Assembly (NCBI GenBank): GCA_016182965.1
Contig: JACPFM010000004.1
Span: forward strand, 32,794 to 96,793
Origin: Deltaproteobacteria bacterium
GTDB taxonomy: Bacteria > Myxococcota_A > Polyangia > Polyangiales > JADJMO01
DNA length: 64,000 bases
Direction: 5' to 3'
A model generated the notes under the pieces. The model saw nothing but the letters and a program-made list of their open reading frames with translations. It did no database searches and was not told where the DNA came from. The position numbers and the translations under genes were made by a program. Below are positions 42,375 to 50,703 of this stretch, piece by piece (the stretch's first letter is position 1; every line of letters begins with the position of its first letter).

Positions 42375-43543
42375 AGCGGTCGCTGGTAGACGCGGTACTT
42401 CTTGTAGACCTTGCCGCCCATCATCTTGATCCCGAGGTTCACCGGCGCGTTGTCCTCCAGCGTCCACGAGAGCTCTCCCCACTTCATCCCGAGCTTCTTG
42501 CCGCGATCGTTCATCTCGACATAGAGGGCGGTCGAGAGCCCGCCGTACTTCTTCTGGATCCGGAACTTCTTCTTGATGCCGAGGAGCACCAGGCGCGCCG
42601 AGGTCGGGCCCTTCACCTTCAGGCGCCAGAGGAGCTTCGGCAGGCCGAAGGGGAAGAGCTTACCGTCGAGATCGCGGATCATCTCGTTGATGTTCGGCAG
42701 GGCGATGCTGATCGCCGCCGCCTCGCCGTCGACCTCGGCGACCAGCGCCAGATCGGGGACCAGGATCAGCTTGAGGTCGGCCGCCATCTTCTTCAGCTCG
42801 GAGTCGGTCATCGGGACGAAGCCCCAGTTGTCCTTCCAAGCGTCGTTGAAGATCTCCATGACCATGCGGGTCTCGCGCTCCATGTGGGCGCGGTCCATCG
42901 AGCGGATGCGCACCTCAGGCAGCTCGAGCACCTCGTCGTGCGCCTTGCGCGCGCGGGTCGGCGGCTCGCCGACCTCGTACTTCCAGGCGAAGACGTCTTT
43001 CTCCTTCTCGAGCCCGGCCGCTTCGATCAGCGCGCCCTGATAGCTGCGGCTGTGCGGCATGAGGATGGCGGGCGGCGTGTCGAAGCCCTCGACGAGGCAG
43101 CCCATCTCCTCGTTGATCGAGAGCGACATCGGCCCGCGCATCTTCTTCATGCCGCGCTTCTTCAGCCAGTCGGCCGCCGCGTCGAGCAGCGCCCGGGCGA
43201 CTCCGGGATCGTCGATGGTGTCGAGGAAGCCGAAGAAGCCGGTGCCGTCCTGGTACTTCTCGATGTGCAGCTTGTCGATCTGCGCGGTGCAGCGGCCGAC
43301 GTCCTCGCCGTTCTTCACCGCGATGAAGACAGCGCCCTCGGCGTGCTCGAAGAACGGGTTCTTCTTCGGATCGAAGCGATCCTTCATGTCGAGCTCGAGC
43401 GGCGCGACGAAGCTCGGATCGCCGCGGAAGACCTTGCGGCCGACGTCGAGGAAGCGCTGCGTGTCGACGCCGAACGGACGCTCGACGACCTGCACGTCGC
43501 TCGCGGGAGACTTCGCCTTCTCGGTCACGCTCTGCACGTCCAT
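42371..43543 (-). CDS. GNAT-fold acetyltransferase-like protein
   Basis: The 390-residue protein starts at the ATG at 43543 and has the pattern of a conserved bacterial GNAT-like family. It contains a helix with FVAPLELDMKDRFDPKKNPFFEHAEGAVFIAVKNGEDVGR, the strand motif IRSMDRAHMERETRMVMEIFNDAWKDNWGFVPMTDSE and a late GMKWGELSWTLEDNAPVNLGIKMMGGKVYKKYRVYQRPL, quoted here only by key blocks. Substrate and activity are unknown. It overlaps the next gene by 4 bp (GTGA), so the two are coupled. TAGGGT lies 7 nt before the ATG. The open frame upstream to 45283 is antisense shadow of the SDR and elbB genes. Confidence 0.75.
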   Translation of the reverse strand: MDVQSVTEKAKSPASDVQVVERPFGVDTQRFLDVGRKVFRGDPSFVAPLELDMKDRFDPKKNPFFEHAEGAVFIAVKNGEDVGRCTAQIDKLHIEKYQDGTGFFGFLDTIDDPGVARALLDAAADWLKKRGMKKMRGPMSLSINEEMGCLVEGFDTPPAILMPHSRSYQGALIEAAGLEKEKDVFAWKYEVGEPPTRARKAHDEVLELPEVRIRSMDRAHMERETRMVMEIFNDAWKDNWGFVPMTDSELKKMAADLKLILVPDLALVAEVDGEAAAISIALPNINEMIRDLDGKLFPFGLPKLLWRLKVKGPTSARLVLLGIKKKFRIQKKYGGLSTALYVEMNDRGKKLGMKWGELSWTLEDNAPVNLGIKMMGGKVYKKYRVYQRPL

Positions 43544-43550
43544 GGGGGCG

Positions 43551-43556
43551 ACCCTA
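43551..43556 (-). promoter_or_regulatory. -10-like TAGGGT, leaderless start
   Basis: TAGGGT on the minus strand ends 7 nt before the ATG at 43543; only CGCCCCC lies between, so no Shine-Dalgarno site exists. Confidence 0.45.
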
Positions 43557-43645
43557 CTCGCACCCGGACCCCGCGCCAACCGCGTCCCCCGCGCGCAGAA
43601 CCGGGTGGGCTGTGCACCTGAGCGCGCACGCGGTATGGCCTCGAC

Positions 43646-44503
43646 ATGGCAGGGATCCTCGAAGGAAAGGTCGCGATCATCACGGGCGCCGGCGGCGGCA
43701 TCGGGCGCGCCGAGGCGCTGCTCTTCGCCGCCGAGGGCGCGAAGGTCGTCGTCAACGACGTGGGCGGGACGCGCTCCGGCGAGGGCGCGTCGGCGTCGGC
43801 CGCCGACTCGGTGGTCGCCGAGATCGAGAAGGCCGGCGGGCGGGCGGTCGCCCATCACGGGAGCATCGCCGAGGCCGCCGGCGCCCAGTCCCTGATCAAG
43901 ACCGCGGTCGACGCCTTCGGCCGCGCCGACGTCCTGGTGAACAACGCCGGCATCCTCCGCGACAAGTCGCTGCTCAAGATGGACGAGGCGATGTGGGACG
44001 CGGTCATCGCCGTGCACCTCAAGGGCACGTTCCTGTGCACCCAGGTCTTCGCGCGTCAGGTCGTGGCGCAAGGCGGCGGCGGTCGCGTCGTCAACACCAC
44101 GAGCGTCTCCGGCATGCTCGGCAACTTCGGGCAGGCGAACTACTCGGCGGCCAAGGCGGGGATCTACGGCTTCACGCGCACCGCGGCCATCGAGCTGCAG
44201 AAGCACCGCATCGCGGTCAACGCGCTCGCGCCCATCGCGAAGACGCGCATGACCGAGGACCTGCCCATGATGCAGTCGGTCGACAACATGACGCCGGAGC
44301 ACGTCGCGCCGGCCGCCCTCTTCCTGTCGTCCGATCTCTGCGGCGAGGTCAGCGGAACGGTCCTCGCGGTCGCCGGCGCCCGCATGTACGCGTACAAGGT
44401 CATGGAGTCGCCCGGGCGCTTCAAGGACGAGAACGCAGGCGTGTGGACGGCGCAGGAGATCAAGGACCACTGGGACTCCATCGTGAAGTTCCCGGGCGCC
44501 TGA
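43646..44503 (+). CDS. Short-chain dehydrogenase, 3-hydroxyacyl-CoA dehydrogenase-like
   Basis: The 285-residue SDR has the cofactor loop ITGAGGGIGRAEAL, an inserted VVVNDVGGTRSGEGASAS, NNAGILRDKSLLKM, the catalytic Ser in NTTSVSGMLGNFGQ and the YxxxK pair in NYSAAKAGIYGF. The VNDVGG and NNAGILRDKS motifs are the hallmark of the dehydrogenase unit of peroxisomal multifunctional enzyme type 2 and its bacterial relatives, which oxidise (R)-3-hydroxyacyl-CoA. The family's hydratase partner is absent. TATGGC ends 6 nt before the ATG. It is divergent from the GNAT-like gene 102 bp away. Confidence 0.85.
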   Translation: MAGILEGKVAIITGAGGGIGRAEALLFAAEGAKVVVNDVGGTRSGEGASASAADSVVAEIEKAGGRAVAHHGSIAEAAGAQSLIKTAVDAFGRADVLVNNAGILRDKSLLKMDEAMWDAVIAVHLKGTFLCTQVFARQVVAQGGGGRVVNTTSVSGMLGNFGQANYSAAKAGIYGFTRTAAIELQKHRIAVNALAPIAKTRMTEDLPMMQSVDNMTPEHVAPAALFLSSDLCGEVSGTVLAVAGARMYAYKVMESPGRFKDENAGVWTAQEIKDHWDSIVKFPGA

Positions 44504-44525
44504 TCGGCCGCCGCGAGGTCGACGG

Positions 44526-44675
44526 GGTCGAAGGTCGAAGGTCGAAGGGGCTCGCCGCCGCTCGTCGCAGCATTGGTCCCTCGCCGGCCCTCCGGGCCGG
44601 GCCACCCCTCGAGCGCGAGGAGAGCCTGACACCACGCCTGCGTTCGCTTCGACCTTCGACCTTCGACCTTCGACC
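44526..44675. repeat. Inverted heptamer arrays (GGTCGAA)x3 ... (TTCGACC)x4
   Basis: GGTCGAA occurs three times at 44526-44546 and the reverse complement TTCGACC four times at 44648-44675, giving a stem of at least 21 bp around a core of about 100 bp with an inner GGCCC...GGGCC hairpin. No open frame inside is convincing. It occupies most of the 249-bp gap between the SDR and elbB genes and looks like a small non-autonomous element. Confidence 0.9.
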
Positions 44676-44752
44676 CGGTCTGCATCGATCGGCGACGTGG
44701 TGTCCGATGCCGCTGCTGAGGTAGCTTGTTCCGAGTTGCCAGGAGGTCGGTC

Positions 44753-45415
44753 ATGAAGAAGGTCGGCGTCATCCTCTCCGGTTGCGGTTTCCTCGACGGA
44801 GCCGAGATCCACGAGTCGGTCCTCACGCTGCTCGCGCTCGATCGGCTCGGCGCCGAGGCGCTGTGCGCGGCGCCGAACGTGGCGCAGATGCACGTCGTCA
44901 ATCACCTCACCGGCGACGTCGCGGCGGGCGAGTCGCGCAACGTGCTCGTCGAGTCGGCGCGCATCGCGCGCGGCAAGGCGCGCGACGTCGCGACCGTGCG
45001 CGCCGACGAGCTCGACGCGTTGATCCTCCCCGGCGGCTACGGGGCCGCGAAGAACCTCTCCGACTTCGCGGTGAAGGGCGCCGACGCGACCGTCCATCCC
45101 GACGTGCTGCGGCTCGTGCGCGAGGTCCACGCACAGCGCAAGCCGCTCGGGTTCGTGTGCATCGCGCCCGCGGTCGCGGCCGCGATCTTCCGCGGGACGA
45201 GCGTCTCCCCGCGCCTGACGATCGGCTCCGACGACGAGACGGCCTCCGCGCTCCGGAAGATGGGCGCCCGGCACGTGGACCACCCGACCGAGGAGGTCGA
45301 GGTCGACGAGGCGAACCGCATCGTGTCGACGCCGGCCTACATGACGGCGCGCGGCATCGGCGAAGCGGCCAAGGGCATCGACCTCCTCGTGACCAAGGTG
45401 CTCGAGCTCACCTGA
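44753..45415 (+). CDS. elbB: ElbB (DJ-1/PfpI family glyoxalase-like)
   Basis: The 220-residue product shows the ElbB signature VILSGCGFLDGAEIHESV at the start, the loop LILPGGYGAAKNLSDFA, and the nucleophile Cys in LGFVCIAPA, all of the DJ-1 superfamily. ElbB has been linked to isoprenoid metabolism and has weak glyoxalase activity in E. coli. AGGAGG lies about 6 nt before the ATG, and TAGCTT further upstream (44721-44726) would allow a normal leader. A heptamer element separates it from the SDR gene. It converges on the next gene with only 3 bp between stops. Confidence 0.9.
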   Translation: MKKVGVILSGCGFLDGAEIHESVLTLLALDRLGAEALCAAPNVAQMHVVNHLTGDVAAGESRNVLVESARIARGKARDVATVRADELDALILPGGYGAAKNLSDFAVKGADATVHPDVLRLVREVHAQRKPLGFVCIAPAVAAAIFRGTSVSPRLTIGSDDETASALRKMGARHVDHPTEEVEVDEANRIVSTPAYMTARGIGEAAKGIDLLVTKVLELT

Positions 45416-45418
45416 CGG

Positions 45419-45931
45419 TCAGTCGCGGCGGCGCTTGTACACCAGCGAGTAGCGCCCGCTCGTCTCCGGCGCCAGGCTGTCGTGGTGACGCAGCGCCGGG
45501 GGCGCCGGACGACGCATCGTCGCCGCGTCGCTGCCGGCCTCGCGCACATCGAGCGTGAGCGGCGCGGCATCGCCCGGCGGCGGCGGCGGCGCGATGGCCC
45601 GCCGGCCGGGGACCGTCGGCGCCTCGCGTCGACAGGGCAGCGTCATGGCACCCGGCCGGACCGGCGTCGGCCGGCGCGGCGCGCGCGACTCGCGGAGCGG
45701 CTCGCGTTCGACCGGCGGCGGGGTCGGATCGCGACGTTGCGCTCGCGACGGACGGTCGATCCCGAAGATCTCGGGTTGCGTGGGCGCACTCGTGTCGACC
45801 AGCGGTCCGCGCCGCGGCGGCGGCAGCGTGCCGCCGTGGCCGTCGTCTGAATCGCGCTCGTACGGGAGCGTGTCGTTGCGCCCCAGCGCACGTCCGCGGA
45901 CCGTCTCCGGCAGTTTTTTGATGGCGCTCAT
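45419..45931 (-). CDS. Proline/arginine-rich disordered protein
   Basis: I do not recognise it. The 170-residue protein is mostly disordered, with a short helical head (MSAIKKLPETVRGRALGRND) and long runs rich in Pro, Arg and Thr such as TPPPVEREPLRESRAPRRP and IAPPPPPGDAAP. It ends in the basic tail RYSLVYKRRRD. Repeated PxxR/PPP blocks suggest protein or nucleic-acid contacts. It may be cytoplasmic, as no signal or membrane segment is present. Codon use and G/C third-position bias favour this strand over the shadow frames opposite. Convergent with elbB (3 bp). Confidence 0.55.
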   Translation of the reverse strand: MSAIKKLPETVRGRALGRNDTLPYERDSDDGHGGTLPPPRRGPLVDTSAPTQPEIFGIDRPSRAQRRDPTPPPVEREPLRESRAPRRPTPVRPGAMTLPCRREAPTVPGRRAIAPPPPPGDAAPLTLDVREAGSDAATMRRPAPPALRHHDSLAPETSGRYSLVYKRRRD

Positions 45932-46197
45932 GGCTGGCGTGCTCGCTGCTCGCTAGGCGAGGAGGCGATGGCCCTTGAAGCACGTGTCCTGCCACGCGCC
46001 GCCGTGCTCGGCGTGCCCGCGCGAGACGCGTCGCAAGCGGATCGAGTTGCACGGCCGCGTGTCGAACGGGCACCGCGAGCGCCCGTTCCCAAGCTCGCCT
46101 CGTGTGCTTCGGCGGCGCGCCATCTGCGTAAGCCGCGCACCGGACGCGTCCCCGGATGGATTCTCGGACGCCGACGCTGCGCGTGCTCGCGCATGGG

Positions 46198-46275
46198 GGT
46201 CGAAGGGAAGATCGAAAGTCGAACAAGACCTGATTTCTCGGGCCTTCTTCGACCTTCGACGTTTGACCTTCGACC
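46198..46275. repeat. Degenerate inverted heptamer pair (GGTCGAA/TTCGACC)
   Basis: GGTCGAA-like units at 46198-46224 face TTCGACC-like units at 46248-46275. The core between them is only about 23 bp, much shorter than at 44526-44675, and the right edge is nearly the reverse complement of 2216-2233. Confidence 0.75.
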
Positions 46276-46306
46276 GGGCATGCGGGGCCGTCGGAAACGG
46301 CGTGTC

Positions 46307-46340
46307 CGAGAATCGCGAACGCTGATCTAGACTGCGCGAC
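46307..46340 (+). promoter_or_regulatory. Promoter-like element shared with 36537-36572
   Basis: CGAGAATCGCGA and TCTAGACTGC occur with the same 19-bp offset as at 36537-36572, followed by GCGAC. TAGACT (46328-46333) would be the -10, 13 nt before the ATG at 46347. Confidence 0.55.
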
Positions 46341-46346
46341 CCACGG

Positions 46347-46805
46347 ATGAACTCGTATCTGCTCCTGCGATTCCTGCACGTGCTCGGCGCGTTCGGCTTC
46401 GTCGCCGCGCACGGCGCGACGGCGACGGTGACCTTCAAGATCCGGAGCGAGCGCGATCCGAGCCGCATCCGCACGATGCTCGATCTGTCGGCGGCCACGC
46501 GCGGGCTGATGTACGGCTCCTTCCTGCTGCTGCGCGGCGCCGGCATCACCGCCGGATTCCTCGGTCGCTGGTGGAGCAGCGGGTGGATCTGGACCTCGAT
46601 CGTCCTGCTGACCGTCCTCTTCGGAGCGGCGTTTCCCCTGGCGGTGCCCTATTTTCGCGCGATCCGCCGTGAGCTCGAGAAGGAGCCGCCGGACGCCGAG
46701 CGGCTCGCGGCGCTACTCTCCTCGACGCGGGGGCTGTGGCTCGCCTGGGTCGAGACGATCGGCATCGTCGCGATCATCTACTTGATGATGGCCAAACCGT
46801 ATTGA
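46347..46805 (+). CDS. DUF2269-like membrane protein
   Basis: The 152-residue protein has four hydrophobic helices: LLLRFLHVLGAFGFVAAHG, MYGSFLLLRGAGITAGFLG, IWTSIVLLTVLFGAAFPLAVP and WLAWVETIGIVAIIYLMM. The RFLHVLGAFGFVAAHG start, with two His in the first helix, fits the DUF2269/copper-resistance-D-like membrane families. No catalytic motif is known. It is followed after 8 bp by the coiled-coil membrane protein gene, so the two form an operon. Its promoter-like element is shared with the four-helix protein gene at 36573. Confidence 0.7.
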   Translation: MNSYLLLRFLHVLGAFGFVAAHGATATVTFKIRSERDPSRIRTMLDLSAATRGLMYGSFLLLRGAGITAGFLGRWWSSGWIWTSIVLLTVLFGAAFPLAVPYFRAIRRELEKEPPDAERLAALLSSTRGLWLAWVETIGIVAIIYLMMAKPY

Positions 46806-46813
46806 GGGGCGCC

Positions 46814-47314
46814 GTGTCCGATCGGAAGAAGCTCTCGGAGGACCTGTCGATCAAGGCGGCGCTCGCCGCCGGGAAGAACGCCGCGCGCCGCGTGTACGAC
46901 GACCTCACCCTCACCGAGGACGAGAAGGCGGCGCGAGAGGTCGAGCGCGCGCGCGCACGGCGCATCCTCAAGTGGAAGCTGGCCATCGGCGCGGTCGTCG
47001 CCGTGGTGCTCGTCGCGACCATCGTCGCGCTGCTCGCGAAGATCTGGCTGTGGCTGCTCGGGCTGGTGTTCATCGCCGCCATCGCGGCGGCCCTCTGGTT
47101 CTGGGTGCGTCCGAAGCTCGCGCGCCCCGCGCCCGAGCGCCCGGTGGCGGAGCTGCCGGCGCACCGGGACCAAGTCGACGACGCCGAGCGACTCGAGGCC
47201 GAGCAGGCGCGCGAGGTGGCGGCCCGCGCACGCGCGGAAGAGGCGTCTCGCGCCGCCCGCGAGAAGGCGATCGACGAGGAGCTCGCCGCGCTCAAGGCCA
47301 AGGCCCGGAAGTGA
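46814..47314 (+). CDS. Two-helix membrane protein with cytoplasmic coiled coil
   Basis: The 166-residue product begins at a GTG just downstream of GAGGGG, 8 bp after the preceding stop. Residues 1-50 are charged and helical (DLTLTEDEKAAREVERARARRI). Two adjacent hydrophobic helices follow (KLAIGAVVAVVLVATIVALLAK and LWLLGLVFIAAIAAALWFWV). The C-terminal 70 residues form a charged coiled coil (EAEQAREVAARARAEEASRAAREKA). I know no named family; the layout resembles other small scaffold proteins of myxobacteria. It probably functions with the DUF2269 protein encoded just upstream. Confidence 0.7.
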   Translation: MSDRKKLSEDLSIKAALAAGKNAARRVYDDLTLTEDEKAAREVERARARRILKWKLAIGAVVAVVLVATIVALLAKIWLWLLGLVFIAAIAAALWFWVRPKLARPAPERPVAELPAHRDQVDDAERLEAEQAREVAARARAEEASRAAREKAIDEELAALKAKARK

Positions 47315-47420
47315 GCCACCCCTAATCGCTCGCCTCGAGCGGGAGGGCCGGCGGGGTCGCGGCCGCACCGCCGTGCAGTGAACTTGGTCCACCGAGCGCG
47401 CTCGTCCGATCCTGGGGTCG

Positions 47421-47768
47421 ATGAAGTCCGAGCGTCGCCGCCACCGATCCCCGTTCACCTCGATCGCCCTCGGCCGCTGGCTCGACGCCGTCGCGGCGCG
47501 CAACGGCCTCTCCGGTCTGGTGCTCGGCGACGCGTGCGGCCTGCTCGTCGCGCACGGCGCCATGGACGTCGACCGGGCCGAGGCCGTCGCCGCCATCGCC
47601 CCGATCGACAGCGTCGTCGACGTGCCCGGCGCGATGAGGGTCCTTCGCTTCGAGCACGAAGGCGCGCCGCTCGTCCTCGCGGGCCTCGGGCAGGAGCCGC
47701 GCCTCGACGCGCTCGTCGACGCGCAGATCGGGGTCGCGCGCATCCTCTCCGAACGCGCCGCAGCCTGA
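47421..47768 (+). CDS. Roadblock/LC7-like protein
   Basis: The 115-residue protein has the pattern of a Roadblock/longin-type domain: LDAVAARNGLSGLVLGDACGLLVAHGAM corresponds to the helix and central strand pair, and VLRFEHEGAPLVLAGLGQEP to the later strands. In myxobacteria such domains act as partners of small Ras-like GTPases of the MglA type; no GTPase gene is adjacent. The assignment is by fold pattern and is moderately secure. The gene converges with ilvD with a 4-bp gap. Confidence 0.6.
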   Translation: MKSERRRHRSPFTSIALGRWLDAVAARNGLSGLVLGDACGLLVAHGAMDVDRAEAVAAIAPIDSVVDVPGAMRVLRFEHEGAPLVLAGLGQEPRLDALVDAQIGVARILSERAAA

Positions 47769-47772
47769 TCGG

Positions 47773-49623
47773 TCAGCGTTTGCGTTCGAGCTGCGCGACG
47801 TCGCGCACCGCGCCGCGTGCCGCCGAGGTGGCCATGGCCGCGTAGGCGCGGAGCGCCGCCGAGACCGGGCGATCACGGTGCGCCGGCCGCCAGGCGCCCG
47901 CGCCCTTCGCCTCCATCGCCGCGCGACGACGCGAGAGCTCCTCGTCGGACGCGGCGACGCGGATGGTGCGACGCGGGATGTCGATCTCGATGGTGTCGCC
48001 CTCCTCCACCAGGCCGATCGCCCCACCCTCCGCGGCCTCGGGCGAGGCGTGTCCGATCGAGAGCCCGGACGTGCCGCCGGAGAACCGCCCGTCGGTGATC
48101 AGGGCGCACGCCTTGCCGAGACCCTTCGATTTCAAATACGACGTCGGGTAGAGCATCTCCTGCATGCCGGGGCCGCCCTTCGGGCCCTCGTAGCGGATGA
48201 TCACCATGTCGCCGGCCACGACCCGATCGCCGAGGATCGCCTCGACGGCCGCCTCCTGGCTCTCGAAGATGCGCGCGGGGCCTTCGAACCTCAGGTTCGA
48301 CTCGTCGACGCCCGCGGTCTTCACCACACAGCCGTCGAGCGCGATGTTGCCGTAGAGCACCGCGAGCCCGCCGTCCTTCGAGTACGCGTGCTCGAGATCG
48401 CGGATGCAGCCGTCGCTGCGATCGACGTCGAGCGCCCAGCGCTCGCCCTGGGAGAACGGCTGCTGCGTCGGCACGTTGCCCGGCGCGGCCATGTAGCGCG
48501 CGCGGTGGTCCTCGTCGCTGAGGCGCACGTCCCAGGTCTCGATGCCTTCGCCGAGCGTCGCGCCGTGGACGGTGGGCACGCCGAGGTGGATCAAGCCGCC
48601 GCGCGCGAGCTCGCCGAGGATGGCGATCACGCCGCCGGCCCGGTGCACGTCCTCCATGTGGTACTTCTGCGTCGACGGCGCGACCTTGCAGAGGTGCGGC
48701 ACGCGACGCGACAAGCGATCGACGTCCTTCATCGTGAAGTCGACGCCCGCCTCCTGCGCCGCGGCCAGCAGGTGCAGGATCGTGTTGGTCGAGCCGCCCA
48801 TGGCGATGTCGAGGCTCATCGCGTTCTCGAACGCCTGGAGCGTCGCGATCGAGCGCGGGAGCGCCGAGGCGTCGTCACGCTCGTACCAGCGCCGGGTGAG
48901 CTCGACGATGCGACGACCGGCCTCGAGGAACAGCTCCCTGCGATCGGCGTGCGTCGCGAGGAGCGAGCCGTTGCCCGGCAGCGACAGGCCGAGCGCCTCG
49001 GTGAGGCAGTTCATCGAGTTGGCCGTGAACATCCCGGAGCAGGAGCCGCACGTCGGGCACGCCGAGCGCTCCATCTCGGCGACGTCGGCGTCGCTCTCGG
49101 CCGGATCGGCGGCGGAGATCATCGCGTCGATGAGATCGAGGTGCACCTGCTTGCCGCGGACGATCGCCTTGCCCGACTCCATCGGACCGCCGGACACGAA
49201 GATGGTCGGGATGTTCAGCCGCAGCGAGGCGTTGAGCATGCCCGGCGTGATCTTGTCGCAGTTGGAAATGCACACGAGCGCGTCTGCGCAGTGCGCGTTG
49301 ACCATGTACTCGACCGCGTCGCCGATGAGCTCGCGCGAAGGGAGCGAATACAGCATGCCGCCGTGCCCCATCGCGATGCCGTCGTCGATGGCGATCGTGT
49401 TGAACTCCTTCGCAACGCCGCCGGCGCGCTCGACCTCGCGCGCGACCAGCTGACCGAGATCCTTCAGGTGGACGTGCCCGGGCACGAACTGCGTGAACGA
49501 GTTCGCGATCGCGATGATCGGCTTGTCGAAATCGTCGTCCTTCATGCCGGTGGCGCGCCACAGCGAGCGCGCGCCGGCCATGTTGCGGCCGCGGGTGGTG
49601 GTCCAGGAGCGGTAGGCGGGCAT
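47773..49623 (-). CDS. ilvD: Dihydroxy-acid dehydratase
   Basis: The 616-residue enzyme converts dihydroxy-isovalerate and dihydroxy-methylvalerate to the 2-oxo acids of valine and isoleucine. It begins [19 protein letters not shown], matching the E. coli start and giving the same length, so I chose the ATG at 49623 over 49647. The cluster/metal-binding Cys are in [10 protein letters not shown] and [10 protein letters not shown], and the [10 protein letters not shown] loop is near the C-terminus. All expected motifs are present with no break. No other ilv gene is adjacent. Regulation is not visible. Confidence 0.97.
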   Translation of the reverse strand: MPAYRSWTTTRGRNMAGARSLWRATGMKDDDFDKPIIAIANSFTQFVPGHVHLKDLGQLVAREVERAGGVAKEFNTIAIDDGIAMGHGGMLYSLPSRELIGDAVEYMVNAHCADALVCISNCDKITPGMLNASLRLNIPTIFVSGGPMESGKAIVRGKQVHLDLIDAMISAADPAESDADVAEMERSACPTCGSCSGMFTANSMNCLTEALGLSLPGNGSLLATHADRRELFLEAGRRIVELTRRWYERDDASALPRSIATLQAFENAMSLDIAMGGSTNTILHLLAAAQEAGVDFTMKDVDRLSRRVPHLCKVAPSTQKYHMEDVHRAGGVIAILGELARGGLIHLGVPTVHGATLGEGIETWDVRLSDEDHRARYMAAPGNVPTQQPFSQGERWALDVDRSDGCIRDLEHAYSKDGGLAVLYGNIALDGCVVKTAGVDESNLRFEGPARIFESQEAAVEAILGDRVVAGDMVIIRYEGPKGGPGMQEMLYPTSYLKSKGLGKACALITDGRFSGGTSGLSIGHASPEAAEGGAIGLVEEGDTIEIDIPRRTIRVAASDEELSRRRAAMEAKGAGAWRPAHRDRPVSAALRAYAAMATSAARGAVRDVAQLERKR

Positions 49624-49738
49624 GAGCGAGCCATGGACATACGGCATTGGCGGGCCGCGTCAAACCGGCTCATCCATGCGAGAGGTCGCTCGCGCTGCGC
49701 CTCGATGCGGCCCGCGCGCCCTCGGCGGCGCCTTTTCC

Positions 49739-49770
49739 GACTGATGACTGACGACTGACGACTGACGACT
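49739..49770 (-). repeat. Heptamer array (AGTCGTC)x4.6
   Basis: Four and a half units on the minus strand (one of them the AGTCATC variant) lie directly after the stop of the PEGA protein gene ending at 49771, in its sense orientation. The next gene downstream, ilvD, is codirectional, so this array is not limited to convergent pairs. Confidence 0.95.
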
Positions 49771-50703
49771 TCAGAAGGCGCCGACGAACGACGCCGACAC
49801 GCCGAACGGCGTGGGGACGACGGCCGCGCCCACCCGGGGCGTGCTCGGTCGATCGGTCGCCCGCAACCAGCCGTACGCCGCCAGCACGACGCCGCCGGCG
49901 GCGGTCGCGAAGGAAATGGTCGAGATGGTGCCCAACGTCCGCGACGCGCGAAGATCGTCGCCGAGATCGGACGGGCAGCGACCGCCGGCGCAGCCCTCGT
50001 GGACGTTCTGCGCGTACGAGAGCGCCAGCAGGCCGGTGACCGTTCCTGCGACCAGGCCCGCGCCGGCGGTCGCCAGCCCGACGTACGTCAGCGTGTACGA
50101 CGGCCGCGGCGAGGCGATGGGAGGCGGCGCGCTCGGCGGCGGCGCCGGCGGCGCGACCGACACGTCGCGCACCTCCCCCTCGGCGACCGTCACTTCGTGC
50201 TTCGTCGCCGAGGCCGACGCGACGATCACCTCGTGCTTGCCCGGGTCGACCGCGAGCCCGCCGAGCTCGGCGCTCGGCACCAAGCGCCCGTCGACGAGCA
50301 CGGTCGCTCCGGGCGGAGCGAGGACCCGCAGTTTGGGGATCCTCTTCGGCAGCTCGCCGGCGAGCCTCGCCGCCTCGGCGCGCGCCGTCGCGGACTTCTC
50401 GGTCTCTTCGGGCGCGACCGGGAGCCGAACGACCGCCTGCGCAATCGCCAGGGCTTGCACGAGCTGACCGAAGTGCAGGTGCTCGCGCGCGAGATCGAGC
50501 CCGATGACCGGCGAGGGCACGCGCGCGTAGGCGGTGCGGAACAGGTCGAGCGCCGCCGCGTGATCGCCGGCGTCGCGGCGTTCGAGGCCCTCGTTGTAGA
50601 GGACCGTCGCCTTCTCGACGTCGATCGGAGCGGGCTGCGCGCCCGCCGGCGCGGCGAGCAGACAGAGCGCGAAGATCACGAGCCAGTCAGTAGATCGACG
50701 CAT
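49771..50703 (-). CDS. Secreted TPR/PEGA-like protein with two membrane spans
   Basis: The 310-residue protein has a signal peptide (LVIFALCLLAAPAGAQP). TPR-like helices follow (ATVLYNEGLERRDAGDHAAALDLFRTAY), then a PEGA-type beta domain (KLRVLAPPGATVLVDGRLVPSAELGGLAVDPGKHEVIVAS). After a Pro-rich linker come two hydrophobic helices (LTYVGLATAGAGLVAGTVTGLLAL and SFATAAGGVVLAAYGWL). The layout is common in Myxococcota next to Ser/Thr kinase genes, and probably serves envelope sensing or anchoring. It overlaps the 3' end of the upstream kinase gene by 17 bp, so the two are in one operon. Confidence 0.85.
   Translation of the reverse strand: MRRSTDWLVIFALCLLAAPAGAQPAPIDVEKATVLYNEGLERRDAGDHAAALDLFRTAYARVPSPVIGLDLAREHLHFGQLVQALAIAQAVVRLPVAPEETEKSATARAEAARLAGELPKRIPKLRVLAPPGATVLVDGRLVPSAELGGLAVDPGKHEVIVASASATKHEVTVAEGEVRDVSVAPPAPPPSAPPPIASPRPSYTLTYVGLATAGAGLVAGTVTGLLALSYAQNVHEGCAGGRCPSDLGDDLRASRTLGTISTISFATAAGGVVLAAYGWLRATDRPSTPRVGAAVVPTPFGVSASFVGAF

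Larger units (their letters stand above)
45932..46346. other. 415-bp intergenic region with degenerate heptamer element and a promoter
   Basis: I find no convincing gene. The region holds a degenerate GGTCGAA/TTCGACC inverted pair (46198-46275) and, at its right end, the promoter-like element at 46307-46340. The CTCGGG(T/C)CTTCTTCGACC edge of the pair matches in reverse the GGTCGAAGAAGACCCGAG at 2216-2233. Confidence 0.6.

Noticed and set aside
43544..45283. Long upstream extension of the GNAT-like frame on the minus strand
   Set aside because: It is antisense to the SDR and elbB genes, and contains the heptamer element translated as low-complexity sequence.
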